A stretch of DNA of 64,000 nt from JBLHKS01 sp047620505. GTDB lineage: Bacteria; Verrucomicrobiota; Verrucomicrobiia; Verrucomicrobiales; DEV007. Position numbers and translations under genes: made by a program. The stretch is from NCBI GenBank assembly GCA_047620505.1, contig JBLHKS010000004.1, forward strand, positions 39,052 through 103,051. The letters run 5' to 3'. Below, piece by piece: positions 1 to 9,824 of this stretch. The notes beneath the pieces are model-generated. The model saw only the letters and a program-made list of their open reading frames with translations. It did not search any database and had not been told where the DNA came from. How positions within the stretch are numbered: position 1 is the stretch's first letter; every line of letters starts with the position of its first letter.

Positions 1-2
1 CG

Positions 3-791
3 CACGCTGGGGTCGGGTTCGATAGCGCGTCCTACCACCTTCGGAGCCGGGAATTCAGCGAGGAACCGCTTTGGCGGCTGACAGCGCTCGACGTCGACGG
101 CTACACGGTTGGTCGGGTCGATCTTTCGGCGGCGACGGGCACAGTTTTGCGAACGGTTTGGTATTTTTGGGACGGAAGCCACCGCGACGCGCCGCGAATC
201 GTGGACTCGGCGCTGCTGGGTGGGCCTGGAATTCCGGGGCGCGAGGAGCGGGAGCGAATCGAGGTTGGCCAGATTTCTGGCGACGGCGATCGGCCGCTGG
301 TTTCGGATGGCGATCGGCCGCTGATTTCGAGAATCCCTAATCCGGCTTCACCGGCACCGACTATCGAATCGCGGCCGAATCTGCGTCCGTTCAATCCGCC
401 TCCCGGCCCTCCGGTGGCCGTGGTCGAGCCACTCGGACTCAACACCGCGAATCCGACGAACCCGCCGAGTCCAAGTCCGAATCCGCCGGTTTCGGTTCGT
501 CCGGAATTGCCGGCTGTTCCTCCAGCGCCAGCGCCGGCACCTGCGCCAGTTCCGCCTCGGTTCCCGGCCCCAGCGCCGCCAGCGGCTGCTGAATCGGATC
601 TTCCGTTACCTCCACCGCTTCCGCCTAGTCTTGGGTCGGACCCGGTGCGCGTTCCGGCTACAGCAGTCCCAGATCCAGCTCCAAGAGTAAATCCAGCTCC
701 TCCGGCACCGAATTCCGGTCCGCCCAAGCGAGTTGTGAATCATCCCGAAGGCGACCCGGTTGAGGTCACTCCGTTACCAGCAAATCCGTAG
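3..791 (+). CDS. Proline-rich hypothetical protein, 5' end outside window
   Basis: The reading frame is open from the first bases of the window to a TAG at 789-791, so the N-terminus lies upstream and the TTG at 147 is only an internal codon. The first ~60 visible residues look like folded protein, with several aromatic residues. From about nucleotide 340 onward the protein becomes a long Pro/Ala/Val-rich tail with PAPAPAP-type runs, typical of an extended surface or periplasmic linker. I do not recognise the family. The long frames on the opposite strand are products of the proline codons (CCG/CCA) and are not taken as genes. Confidence 0.6.
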   Translation, partial: HAGVGFDSASYHLRSREFSEEPLWRLTALDVDGYTVGRVDLSAATGTVLRTVWYFWDGSHRDAPRIVDSALLGGPGIPGREERERIEVGQISGDGDRPLVSDGDRPLISRIPNPASPAPTIESRPNLRPFNPPPGPPVAVVEPLGLNTANPTNPPSPSPNPPVSVRPELPAVPPAPAPAPAPVPPRFPAPAPPAAAESDLPLPPPLPPSLGSDPVRVPATAVPDPAPRVNPAPPAPNSGPPKRVVNHPEGDPVEVTPLPANP

Positions 792-865
792 CTGTTTTCC
801 GTCCTGCCAGTAGGAAAGTATTATAGGATTGTCAGGGAGCGCCAATGTAGGTCATTCTGGGGCTC

Positions 866-1214
866 ATGATAACGATCGCGAGATTCCAGGTGCCCGAGGA
901 CGCCTATCTATTTCGGTCGTTTCTCGCACACAAGGGCATTCCGGCTCACGTTTTCGACGATTGCGTCGTACAGACTGCCTGGTATTTAAGCAACGCCGAT
1001 CGGAGGAGTGAGAGTGAACGTGGGATACGAACATGTTGAGGACGCATTGCGTGAGTCCTTAGAATATTTCGAGGCGCTGCAATCTGAGCCTATAACGGTT
1101 GTGAAATGCTGGCCGCTGGTCCTGATGCTCTCGTTGTGTTTATCAGTGCCTGTTCTTATCTTTGGGCGGCAATTCGTAGGTGGGGATTACGACTACGAGA
1201 ACGCGACTGACTGA
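866..1214 (+). pseudogene. DUF2007-like small protein broken by a frameshift
   Basis: ATG 866 opens a frame whose start (MITIARFQVPEDAYLFRSFL, then HKGIPAHVFDD) resembles the first half of DUF2007 signal-transducer-like domains. This frame ends early at 1043-1045. The expected second half (IGGVRVNVGYEHVEDAL) is in the +1 frame from about 996. There it continues through a hydrophobic segment (VLMLSLCLSVPVLIF) to the stop at 1212-1214. The two halves join if one base is shifted between about 990 and 1007. Either the gene is a recent pseudogene, or there is a sequencing indel. Domain assignment is by eye. Confidence 0.55.
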
Positions 1215-1381
1215 TGGAGCGTCTCGCTCGCCGATGAAGCCGAACCGATGCGGCGGATGCGGAGATCCTTGTCTACGTTTCCGCTCGAGTTGCCAGATTT
1301 CGTTTGGGAAATGTGTAACGATTTCCGCAGTTGCCGCGTCGTCTTTCGGCAACGAACGGTAATTCGTTTTTGACTCCTGAC

Positions 1382-2038
1382 ATGCGCCTCCTTTTCAAAG
1401 CTTCCATCGCACTTGCCGCGCTCTGGGGTGCCGTCATCGGCATCATGTGGCTCGCGGGCAGTTACGAAGTCACTCCGGAAAAGATCGAGGCTTACGTTGA
1501 AGAAAACCCGATCGCCAAAATGGATGATTCGGATGAGCGCGAGGGCCACATTCGCAAGGTGGCCAAAATGGTGAACCAGCTGGACTACGAGGCTCGCGGA
1601 AACATGCGGCGGCCGCCTGAGCCGGGGCGCGATCCGTTCTGGCGACATCTCACGCCTGAGGAGCGGGTTTTGATGATCGAACTGACGATGGGAAATTATT
1701 TCGACAACATGATGCGAGCGTTCAACGAGATGGATCCGGACGAACGCGCGCTCGTGGCTCAGCAGACGATCAAGCGGCTGCGCGAGAACGAACGGATGCG
1801 GCCGGACGAGGCGGAACAGCTCGAAGGGAAGGACGGCGCGGAAATGTTCGAAAAGGTGATGAGCGAGGGGCTTCGGGCTTACTATCAGGGAGCTTCCGCA
1901 GATACGAAGATCGACTTCGCGCCCGTGCTCGAGGAACTTCAGACGGTCTTGCAGGACCCCAGAAGCCGATGGAAACGACAGCAACAAATGAATTACGGGC
2001 GAGAGTCGGAAGAACCGGCTTCACGCTCCTCGAACTGA
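1382..2038 (+). CDS. Membrane-anchored hypothetical protein
   Basis: A 218-residue protein is read from ATG 1382, preferred over the TTG at 1331 because it places a hydrophobic segment (residues ~5-26, ALAALWGAVIGIMWLAG) at the N-terminus as a signal anchor. The remainder is charged and mostly helical, with no recognised catalytic motif. The last ~70 nt overlap the start of the pseudopilin gene at 1969, which suggests translational coupling. Function unknown; a role in pilus or secretion assembly is only suggested by the neighbour. Confidence 0.65.
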   Translation: MRLLFKASIALAALWGAVIGIMWLAGSYEVTPEKIEAYVEENPIAKMDDSDEREGHIRKVAKMVNQLDYEARGNMRRPPEPGRDPFWRHLTPEERVLMIELTMGNYFDNMMRAFNEMDPDERALVAQQTIKRLRENERMRPDEAEQLEGKDGAEMFEKVMSEGLRAYYQGASADTKIDFAPVLEELQTVLQDPRSRWKRQQQMNYGRESEEPASRSSN

Positions 2039-2517
2039 TGGCGGTCATCATGATCGTGGCCGTCTTTGCGTCGATTCTTTTCGCGTCGCATCGATATATT
2101 TTGAGGCGTGCTCGTGGAGTCGATTGCCAAGGGCATCTCCGCCAGATTCACCTCGCGTTGGACGGCTATTTGTCGGATCACAATCTTCAGATTCCGGTTA
2201 TGCGGGCGACTCGCGCGGACAAATCGGATGGGGTGGAACCGCCGACGATGGACGTCCTGCTGGCCCCGTACATCGATAATGTGGCGTCCTTCAAGTGCCC
2301 TGCTGATAACGAAGATCATCAGAAGTCCGGCTGCAGTTATTATTGGAACAGCTTGCTGAATGGCCAGACTTCCTGGCGGCTGAATTTTCTGACGATCACA
2401 GATGAGCCGAAGATTCCGCTTTTTGCGGACAAAGGGCCTTGGCACACGGGATTCGGTGATCACGTAAACGTGCTTTACGCCGACGGGCATGTGGAGAAGG
2501 ATTTCCAGTTCTGGTAG
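1969..2517 (+). CDS. Prepilin-like protein with H-X9-DG tail
   Basis: A 182-residue protein with the type IV prepilin cleavage/methylation signature GFTLLELMAVIMIVAVFASI at residues ~17-36, containing the Gly before Phe and Glu5 of the mature protein. The C-terminus has HVNVLYADGHVEKDF, matching the H-X9-DG tail of PVC prepilin-like (DUF1559-related) proteins. It is expected to be processed by a prepilin peptidase and inserted in the inner membrane. It lies 5 bp before the ABC transporter pair. At 182 aa it is shorter than many DUF1559 members. Confidence 0.85.
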   Translation: METTATNELRARVGRTGFTLLELMAVIMIVAVFASILFASHRYILRRARGVDCQGHLRQIHLALDGYLSDHNLQIPVMRATRADKSDGVEPPTMDVLLAPYIDNVASFKCPADNEDHQKSGCSYYWNSLLNGQTSWRLNFLTITDEPKIPLFADKGPWHTGFGDHVNVLYADGHVEKDFQFW

Positions 2518-2522
2518 GCCCG

Positions 2523-3407
2523 ATGATCGATTTCCAATGCGTCAGCAAGCGGTTTTCCCGCAAGCGTCCGCCAGCTTTGAACGAAGTCAGCTTCGAGGTC
2601 AAGGAGGGCGAGATTTTCGGTTTGCTAGGGCACAACGGCGCGGGGAAGAGCACGGCGTTGGGTGTTCTGTTAGGGCTGGTCCATCCGGATCAGGGCGAAG
2701 CGTTCATCAACGGGATTTCCGTTCAGAAACAGCGCGTCAAGGCGATGAGGAACGTCGGCGCGATCTTCGAATCTCCACGATTTTACGAGTACCTGACCGG
2801 TCACCAGAATCTCAAGATTCTCACCGGTTACTCTGGCTTCAAGAACCAGCAGCTGCTGGCGGAAACGGCTGAATGGTGCGGGATCGCCGATGCCCTTGAC
2901 CGCAAAGTCGCGACCTACAGCCATGGCATGCGGCAGCGGCTCGCGTTGACTCAGGCGCTGCTGCCGCGCCCGAAATTGTTGATGCTCGACGAGCCGACAA
3001 ACGGGCTGGATCCCGAGGGAATTGCCGAGTTCCGCGAGCAGATTCGGAAGCTGCGTGACGACTTGGGCATCACCGTTCTGCTGAATTCTCACCTGTTGTC
3101 TGAAGTCGAGCAGCTTTGCGATCGGGTCGCGATTCTGAAGGGCGGCTACAAAGTTTACGACGGGAAATCCACGGACTTCGCGGGCGAGGCGACTTACCAC
3201 ATCGATGTCGATATTTGGGAAGCGACTCGGCGAATCCTGCGAGGCTTCGAGGCCACGATTCTCAGTCGCGGCGTGTTCCGACTGCCAGAAGATCGCGACG
3301 TGGCCGACCTGGTCGAAATGTTAGTGAAATCAAAGATCCGCATCAGCGAACTCCGTCGCGAAAAACGTTCGCTTGAAGAACTTTACCTGGAGGTCAGCAG
3401 GCCGTGA
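2523..3407 (+). CDS. ABC transporter ATP-binding protein
   Basis: A 294-residue ATPase with Walker A GHNGAGKST (36-44), a signature-like SHGMRQR (~133), Walker B LLMLDEP followed by the D-loop NGLDP (~153-165), and the switch histidine in NSHLLSEVE. The domain order is that of the DrrA/CcmA-type exporters. The next gene starts inside its stop codon (GTGA at 3404-3407), so both subunits are translated together. One exact CAGCAGCTGCTG copy encodes QQLL at residues 109-112. The substrate cannot be inferred. Confidence 0.93.
   Translation: MIDFQCVSKRFSRKRPPALNEVSFEVKEGEIFGLLGHNGAGKSTALGVLLGLVHPDQGEAFINGISVQKQRVKAMRNVGAIFESPRFYEYLTGHQNLKILTGYSGFKNQQLLAETAEWCGIADALDRKVATYSHGMRQRLALTQALLPRPKLLMLDEPTNGLDPEGIAEFREQIRKLRDDLGITVLLNSHLLSEVEQLCDRVAILKGGYKVYDGKSTDFAGEATYHIDVDIWEATRRILRGFEATILSRGVFRLPEDRDVADLVEMLVKSKIRISELRREKRSLEELYLEVSRP
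2847..2858. repeat. CAGCAGCTGCTG copy 1
   Basis: Exact 12-bp palindrome in the ABC ATPase gene, read QQLL. Confidence 0.95.
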
Positions 3408-4249
3408 TTCAGTTTATTCGAATCACTCGAAGCGAGCTCTTCCGGATGTTCGCGCGGAAGCGGACCTGGATCGGATTCGGCGCGATGATCGTAGTCGATG
3501 CTCTGATCCTCACGTTGTTTCACTCCAAGGATGCGCCCGAGCGTCTTGCCGCCCGGTTAGGGTCGCTCGGCCTGCTTTTCGATTCCTATTTTGGCGGCCT
3601 GACGCTCGGGCTTCTCCTGACGGCGACGACGACGTTTTTCTTAGGCTCGCTCTACCTCGCCCTCGTTTCCGGCGACGTCATCGCCAAGGAATCCGAGGAC
3701 GGAAATCTGCGAATGGTCCTCTGTCGGCCGGTTTCCCGGCTCAAGCTGCTCGCGAGCAAATTCGTCGCTGTCTACCTCTATACGATCGGCTTTTTCATCT
3801 TCATCGGCGCGATTTCATACGTCGGCGCATCACTTCTTTATGGCTGGGGCGACGGGTTGGTCGTGATCGTTCCAACGCTGGAATTGACAGCATTTTCGTT
3901 TGAAGAAGGACTCTGTCGTTACGGCCTCGGAATTCTCGCTCTCGGACTCGGCATGACCGTCGTTTCAAGCATCGGCTTTCTCCTTTCTTGCCTGAAAATG
4001 AAGCCCGCTGCGGCGACGATTTTAACGATAAGCATCATCTTTATCGATTTCATCGCCCGGCGATTTCCCTACGTTGAGGAATACGAAAAATATTTCCTAA
4101 CGACCCAAATCGACGCCTGGCAGCTCTGTTTCCGCTACCACATTCCCTGGCCGCAGCTGCTGGAGAGCTACGCGCTGCTTTTCGGCGTATCCGTTTCCTG
4201 TTTTGTGCTCGGCTGGCTTAGTTTCGAGCGACGAGATCTGAAGGCTTGA
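3404..4249 (+). CDS. ABC-2 type transporter permease
   Basis: A 281-residue integral membrane protein with GTG start overlapping the TGA of the ATPase gene. Six hydrophobic stretches can be seen, including AMIVVDALILTLF near the N-terminus and SCFVLGWLSF at the C-terminus. After the second helix comes ESEDGNLRMVLCRPVSR, the coupling-helix-like element found in ABC-2 permeases. It forms the membrane half of the exporter. The 157-bp gap that follows contains a 17-nt palindrome (4349-4365). Confidence 0.88.
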   Translation: MIQFIRITRSELFRMFARKRTWIGFGAMIVVDALILTLFHSKDAPERLAARLGSLGLLFDSYFGGLTLGLLLTATTTFFLGSLYLALVSGDVIAKESEDGNLRMVLCRPVSRLKLLASKFVAVYLYTIGFFIFIGAISYVGASLLYGWGDGLVVIVPTLELTAFSFEEGLCRYGLGILALGLGMTVVSSIGFLLSCLKMKPAAATILTISIIFIDFIARRFPYVEEYEKYFLTTQIDAWQLCFRYHIPWPQLLESYALLFGVSVSCFVLGWLSFERRDLKA

Positions 4250-4348
4250 TCGGCTGCGCGGATTCTGATTCGGAAGTTTCTCGTTTTCAGAGATTCAATT
4301 CGCGATTGAACGGCTTGCGAGCGACCGAATCTAAGTGCTCCACGGACT

Positions 4349-4365
4349 TGGCGAGAATCTCGCCA
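4349..4365. repeat. Short palindrome upstream of FHA-MoxR gene
   Basis: TGGCGAGA-A-TCTCGCCA, with perfect 8-bp arms around one base, about 40 bp before the ATG at 4407. It could be an operator, but no second copy was found nearby. Confidence 0.35.
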
Positions 4366-4406
4366 GGTAATCTGAAAATCATCAATCGATCCGGAAAAAA
4401 AATCCC

Positions 4407-5813
<1,407 letters not shown>

Positions 5814-5818
5814 CAGCA

Positions 5819-5846
5819 TTCGAATTTCGGATTTCGAACTTCGAAT
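5819..5846. repeat. Degenerate 7-bp tandem repeat (TTCGAAT type, 4 units)
   Basis: Four consecutive heptamers TTCGAAT, TTCGGAT, TTCGAAC, TTCGAAT fill the spacer between the MoxR and DUF58 genes and end nine bases before the ATG at 5855. The reverse complement matches the heptad array before the BlaR-like gene at 11047-11081. Confidence 0.7.
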
Positions 5847-5854
5847 AATTCCCA

Positions 5855-6844
5855 ATGGCCGTAACCCCCGCCAAATCTTCGCCAGCAGCTGCTGGCACGC
5901 CCTCGACGTTAAACAACGACGCCGCCTACACCGAGCTTCTGCCTCCTTCCCTTCTGGCTTCGGTCGGACGATCCGAGCTTCTCGCCCGGATGAAGAAAGA
6001 AGGCGGGATCAGCGGCCGTCACGCGAGCCCTCACAAAGGCTTCTCGGTCGAATTTGCCGAGCACCGGCAGTATGCGCAAGGCGACGATCTTCGGGATCTG
6101 GACTGGCGGGTCTACGGCAAGCTCGACAAATTTTACATCAAGCAATACATCGAGGAAACCAACCTCCGCGCCACGATCATTGTGGATGCGTCAGGCTCGA
6201 TGAACTACGTCGGTGATGAAGCGGCCGAGTTTGAAGGGAAGAAACTCAGCAAGTTCGAATACGCTCGTTACCTCGCCGCTGCGCTGACCTATTTATTGAT
6301 TCGCCAGCAGGACGCCGTCGGCCTCGTAACGTTTGATCATGAGATCCGGAAATACATCCGCGCCGCGAGCAAGCCGAGCCAAGTTCGCCAGATTCTTGAG
6401 GAGCTTCATGGGACAAAGCCCGGCGAAGACACAGCAGCTGCTGAAGTTTTTCACGACATCGCCGAGCGGATCAACCGGCGCGGTCTCGTCATCATCATCA
6501 GCGATCTGTTCGACGATGGTGAAAAAATCAAAGAGGCGTTGCACCACTTTCAGTATCGGAATCACGAGCTCGTGGTTTTCCACGTGATGGCAGAGGAAGA
6601 GCTGACCTTTCCGTTTAAAAAGTTCACGAATTTCCGGAACCTCGAGGAACTCAGCCGCAACGTGAAAGTCGATCCGCTTGCGCTCAAGGCGCAGTATCTC
6701 GATCGCGTGAAGTCGTTTATCGATACGATCGAGAAAGCCTGCGGCCAGATGAAGGCCGACTACGTTCCGGTCAACACGAAGAACCAGGTAGCTGACTCGC
6801 TCAACGCCTACCTGTCGCGGCGGCGCGAAATGACGAAGATCTGA
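5855..6844 (+). CDS. DUF58 domain protein (MoxR partner)
   Basis: A 329-residue protein with the DUF58 core: GGISGRHASPHKGFSVEFAE, then RQYAQGDDLRDLDWRVYG, then a VWA-like metal-site start IIVDASGSM. These are hallmarks of the family encoded with MoxR. It follows the MoxR gene by 41 bp on the same strand. The first ~25 residues are Ala/Ser/Pro-rich and include a CAGCAGCTGCTG copy (PAAAG); a second copy at 6432 encodes AAA. The biochemical function of DUF58 proteins is not settled; they are thought to be assembly or activation partners. Confidence 0.9.
   Translation: MAVTPAKSSPAAAGTPSTLNNDAAYTELLPPSLLASVGRSELLARMKKEGGISGRHASPHKGFSVEFAEHRQYAQGDDLRDLDWRVYGKLDKFYIKQYIEETNLRATIIVDASGSMNYVGDEAAEFEGKKLSKFEYARYLAAALTYLLIRQQDAVGLVTFDHEIRKYIRAASKPSQVRQILEELHGTKPGEDTAAAEVFHDIAERINRRGLVIIISDLFDDGEKIKEALHHFQYRNHELVVFHVMAEEELTFPFKKFTNFRNLEELSRNVKVDPLALKAQYLDRVKSFIDTIEKACGQMKADYVPVNTKNQVADSLNAYLSRRREMTKI
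5883..5894. repeat. CAGCAGCTGCTG copy 3
   Basis: Exact copy near the start of the DUF58 gene, read PAAA. Confidence 0.95.
6432..6443. repeat. CAGCAGCTGCTG copy 4
   Basis: Second exact copy in the DUF58 gene, read AAA. Confidence 0.95.
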
Positions 6845-6853
6845 GGCGAGTCG

Positions 6854-7804
6854 TTACTCCAACGGAAGGCGGTAGGCGGTAGGCGGTAGGCGGTAGGCGG
6901 CTGCGGCGTTTTTCCAGTAGTAAAGTTCGCGGGCTTCCTGCCCCTTTGCGCTGATGAATCGATCGACCAGGTCGAGGTAGCTTGCGTAGCTGCCAGTGCG
7001 TTTCGTGACTGGCCAGTTGCTTCCATAGATGAGGCGCTCTTTTCCGAAGCTCTTCCATAACACTTCGAGAATCGCTTCGTAGTGATCGAGATCCTGAGGC
7101 GCGGGCTGCGGAATCGAGCGCTGGTAGAGCCCCGAAATTTTGCACGAAACGTTCTTGTTGGCGGCGAGGCGCTCGACAGCCGCGATCCATTTCGGACTGG
7201 CCGGTTTACCGTCGAAATCGTATCCGAGGCAGTGGTTGACGACGATGCGAAGACTCGGAATTTCGCGTGCGACGGCGTCGATTGTTTCGATGCCCGGGAT
7301 GCCGCCGCTGTTGGTCAGGTAGTCCATGGTCAGGTCGGCCTTCGCGAGGGCGCGGAGGTTCTTGAGGACGCGGTCGTTGGAAAAATCGATCGGATCAGGT
7401 CCGCGCGGCCGCACGCCGACGAAGCGTTTGTCCTGCTTGAGCCGCAGCAGCTGCTGGGCGAAGTCCGCGCGGTTGACGTCGATATTTCCGACCAGGCCGA
7501 CGTAGAATTCGTCGCCCTTGACCAGATCGAGGACCCACTTGTTGTCCTCAAGGTGGTTGCTCGCCTCGACTATGACCACGCCGGTTACGCCAGCGGCTTT
7601 GGCGACTTTCGAATATTCGGCTGGCAGATGCGGTTTGAAGAGAACGGTGTCGTCCTTCGGCGGCCACGACATTTCGACATCGCGAGTGGTGTCGTAGAGG
7701 TGAATGTGAGTGTCGATGAGGTGCTTGACTGGCTTTAGATCTTCAGCAGCAGCTGGAAGCGCGCCGAGGGAAAGCGCGAGGATGAAGGAAAGGATTCGAG
7801 TCAT
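6854..7804 (-). CDS. Secreted amidohydrolase family 2 protein
   Basis: A 316-residue protein with signal peptide (residues 1-~20, FILALSLGALPAAAE). The metal-binding HxH is in LIDTHIHLYD (~30-37). Further amidohydrolase-2 features are NHCLGYDFDG and the C-terminal YGSNWPVT with its acidic/Trp region. The best resemblance is to lactonase-like enzymes (fuconolactonase type) that act on sugar lactones. The last ~15 codons are encoded by a GCGGTAG tandem repeat, giving a YRLPPTAYRLP tail, so the natural C-terminus may have been changed by repeat expansion. The substrate is uncertain. Confidence 0.8.
   Translation of the reverse strand: MTRILSFILALSLGALPAAAEDLKPVKHLIDTHIHLYDTTRDVEMSWPPKDDTVLFKPHLPAEYSKVAKAAGVTGVVIVEASNHLEDNKWVLDLVKGDEFYVGLVGNIDVNRADFAQQLLRLKQDKRFVGVRPRGPDPIDFSNDRVLKNLRALAKADLTMDYLTNSGGIPGIETIDAVAREIPSLRIVVNHCLGYDFDGKPASPKWIAAVERLAANKNVSCKISGLYQRSIPQPAPQDLDHYEAILEVLWKSFGKERLIYGSNWPVTKRTGSYASYLDLVDRFISAKGQEARELYYWKNAAAAYRLPPTAYRLPLE
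6869..6900. repeat. 7-bp tandem repeat GCGGTAG x4 in gene end
   Basis: Four perfect copies of GCGGTAG (6869-6896) plus a partial fifth lie inside the 3' end of the amidohydrolase gene. Since 7 is not a multiple of 3, a gain or loss of one unit would change the C-terminal frame. Confidence 0.85.
7445..7456. repeat. CAGCAGCTGCTG copy 5
   Basis: Exact copy in the amidohydrolase gene, read QQLL on the minus strand. Confidence 0.95.
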
Positions 7805-7845
7805 GATTCTAGTGGGATTTGATTAAGATAGTATATAAGTCGTTA

Positions 7846-9162
7846 CTACAACAACTCCTCGATAACAGAACCCGTCGGGAGCATTTGCATCGGCCGTCCT
7901 TGAGCCGAGAACTCAGCTTTCGGGTTTAGACCGAGAACATGGTAGATCGTAGCTGCGAAATCGGAGATGGAAACGGGCCGCTCTGTGGGAGCCGCGCCAT
8001 ATTTGTCACTGGCACCGATCACTCTGCCGGTTTGCACGCCTCCGCCGCCCATCGTTACACTGAAACAGTTACCCCAGTGGTCGCGTCCGGGGCCGCGCTT
8101 ATCTTTATTATTTAGCTTCGGCGTCCGCCCGAATTCGCCTGCCGTGATCACGAGCGTCGTGTCCAGCAAGCCGCGATCATCGAGATCGTTCAACAGAGCA
8201 GAATAGCTGTTATCGTAAATTGGCATCTGCTGGTCTAAATGAGGGAAAATTCCCCAGTGATGATCCCAGGCGTAGATTCCCGTATCGACGTAGCCCTGGA
8301 TAGTAACGAATCTAACACCTGCCTCAACTAGTCGGCGGGCTAGAAGCATTCCTTGCCCGACGGTGTTTCGCCCATATTCATCTCGAAGCTTGTCGGGTTC
8401 CTTGGACAAAGCGAATGCCTCTTTTGCCTGGCGCGAAGTCGACAAACTGAGAGCTTGCTCTAGAAACGCGTCATGCTCACCGGCGATTTCGAGCTGCTTT
8501 TCCCGACTCGCCTGGAATCGATCCAGCGATCGAAGCAGCGTCTCGCGACCCTCCATTCGGGAATCACTTACGCCTTCAGCCGGGTCAAATGAGGTTACGG
8601 AAAAATCCGATGAATTGGGATCCTGATCGAGCAGGTAGGGATCGTGGGAACGACCGAGGAAACCGGCATATCCCGGCGCGCTGTAGCGCGGATGCTTCAT
8701 GTCTCCGATGTGCACGAACGGAGGGACGGGTGCCCGCTGTTGCTGCTGCTGGCTGAGAACTGCGCCAATCCCCGGCGCTTGCAGATCTTTGTTAAGCGGG
8801 CTGCCGCACATGATTTCCACATCGCCCTTGCCATGGTCGGAGCGGAACGATTGCATCGAGCGGATCAACGAAAACTTGTCCGCACAGCCGCGAAGTTTCG
8901 GCAGATGCTCACACAAATGTAGGCCGGGAATGTTTGTTGGAGCTGGCTTGTATTTCCCGCGAATCTCAGCCGGCGCGTCTGGCTTCATGTCGAACATGTC
9001 GATGTGACTCGCGCCGCCTTGCAGAAACATAAAAATCACGTTGATCTGTTTGTTCCCGCGACCGGATGCTTCGTTCGCCAGAACCTCGGACAGCAAAAGT
9101 CCTAGAGGAGAGATCGCCCCGATTGAAAGGCTTCCCAAATTGAAGAATGCTCGACGGTCCAT
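7846..9162 (-). CDS. DUF1501 secreted protein
   Basis: A 438-residue protein from ATG at 9162; the TTG at 9198 is less likely because the signal region MDRRAFFNLGSLSIGAISPL follows the ATG directly. The DRRAFF start resembles a Tat signal. DUF1501 motifs include FLQGGASHIDMFDMKP, CEHLPKL, GEFGRTPKLN and GRDHWGNC. The fold belongs to the sulfatase/phosphatase superfamily. In PVC bacteria these proteins usually sit beside DUF1549/DUF1553 cytochrome genes, but none is adjacent here. A truncated second member lies at 58003-58617. Confidence 0.88.
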   Translation of the reverse strand: MDRRAFFNLGSLSIGAISPLGLLLSEVLANEASGRGNKQINVIFMFLQGGASHIDMFDMKPDAPAEIRGKYKPAPTNIPGLHLCEHLPKLRGCADKFSLIRSMQSFRSDHGKGDVEIMCGSPLNKDLQAPGIGAVLSQQQQQRAPVPPFVHIGDMKHPRYSAPGYAGFLGRSHDPYLLDQDPNSSDFSVTSFDPAEGVSDSRMEGRETLLRSLDRFQASREKQLEIAGEHDAFLEQALSLSTSRQAKEAFALSKEPDKLRDEYGRNTVGQGMLLARRLVEAGVRFVTIQGYVDTGIYAWDHHWGIFPHLDQQMPIYDNSYSALLNDLDDRGLLDTTLVITAGEFGRTPKLNNKDKRGPGRDHWGNCFSVTMGGGGVQTGRVIGASDKYGAAPTERPVSISDFAATIYHVLGLNPKAEFSAQGRPMQMLPTGSVIEELL

Positions 9163-9271
9163 TTCCGAAACTCTGGACACGGGGCCGCTCTTGCTCAAAC
9201 CGCTATTTCAGGAATTACGCAACGAGTGCCGAATCTCCGGCCGGATCCAGTCGAAAATCGATCCGAACGGC

Positions 9272-9310
9272 ACAAAAAAAGAGGGGCGGCGACTCGCGCG
9301 CACCCCTCTT
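9272..9310 (-). terminator. Rho-independent terminator for the gene at 9343-9753
   Basis: An 8-bp perfect stem, AAGAGGGG (9279-9286) with CCCCTCTT (9303-9310), is followed on the minus strand by a run of seven T. It lies 33 bp downstream of the stop of the minus-strand membrane protein gene. Confidence 0.75.
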
Positions 9311-9342
9311 AAGGAAAGTCAGTTTTTCCGAATCGCTCAGAA

Positions 9343-9753
9343 TCAGTGACCGCCATGACCGCCGTGAGGCATGGCCAGGTCGCGTCGAGCGGTTGAGATC
9401 GTGATGGTGAATCCGGCGATAATGTCGACCAGCGAAAGCAGCATCAGGATGAAAAACGTCGCGGTTCCGCACTGCTCCACAAGGATGAACTCAAGGAGAA
9501 ATACGAGGAAAACGAAGAGTGAAAAGACGTGTTCGATCACAGAGCCAACGTGCGTTCGAGTCGACTTGAACAGCTCGATGTAAAGAATGACGACGCTGAA
9601 GATCAGAATGAGGTCATTCCAGGAAATCGGGCAAGAAGTTTTCGGCAACGGGATCGAAAATCGGATCGTTTTGAGTTCGACTCCGGAAAAGACGAGAACG
9701 TTGAAGAGTATCAGGCTGAGAATGAGCCAAGGAACCTGGCCGATGATTTTCAT
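9343..9753 (-). CDS. Four-helix membrane protein with His-rich tail
   Basis: A 136-residue protein with about four transmembrane segments (e.g. WLILSLILFNVLVF, LILIFSVVILYIELF, VFSLFVFLVFLLEFILV, FFILMLLSLVDIIAGFT). The C-terminal tail MPHGGHGGH could bind metal. It resembles small conserved membrane proteins of unknown function. It is transcribed alone and ends in a clear terminator. Confidence 0.7.
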   Translation of the reverse strand: MKIIGQVPWLILSLILFNVLVFSGVELKTIRFSIPLPKTSCPISWNDLILIFSVVILYIELFKSTRTHVGSVIEHVFSLFVFLVFLLEFILVEQCGTATFFILMLLSLVDIIAGFTITISTARRDLAMPHGGHGGH

Positions 9754-9824
9754 AATATAAGTGTGAGTGGTGGTTTTTTAAGTTTCCGCATCATCCGGCA
9801 TCCCTCAGATGCATCAAGCGGAAA

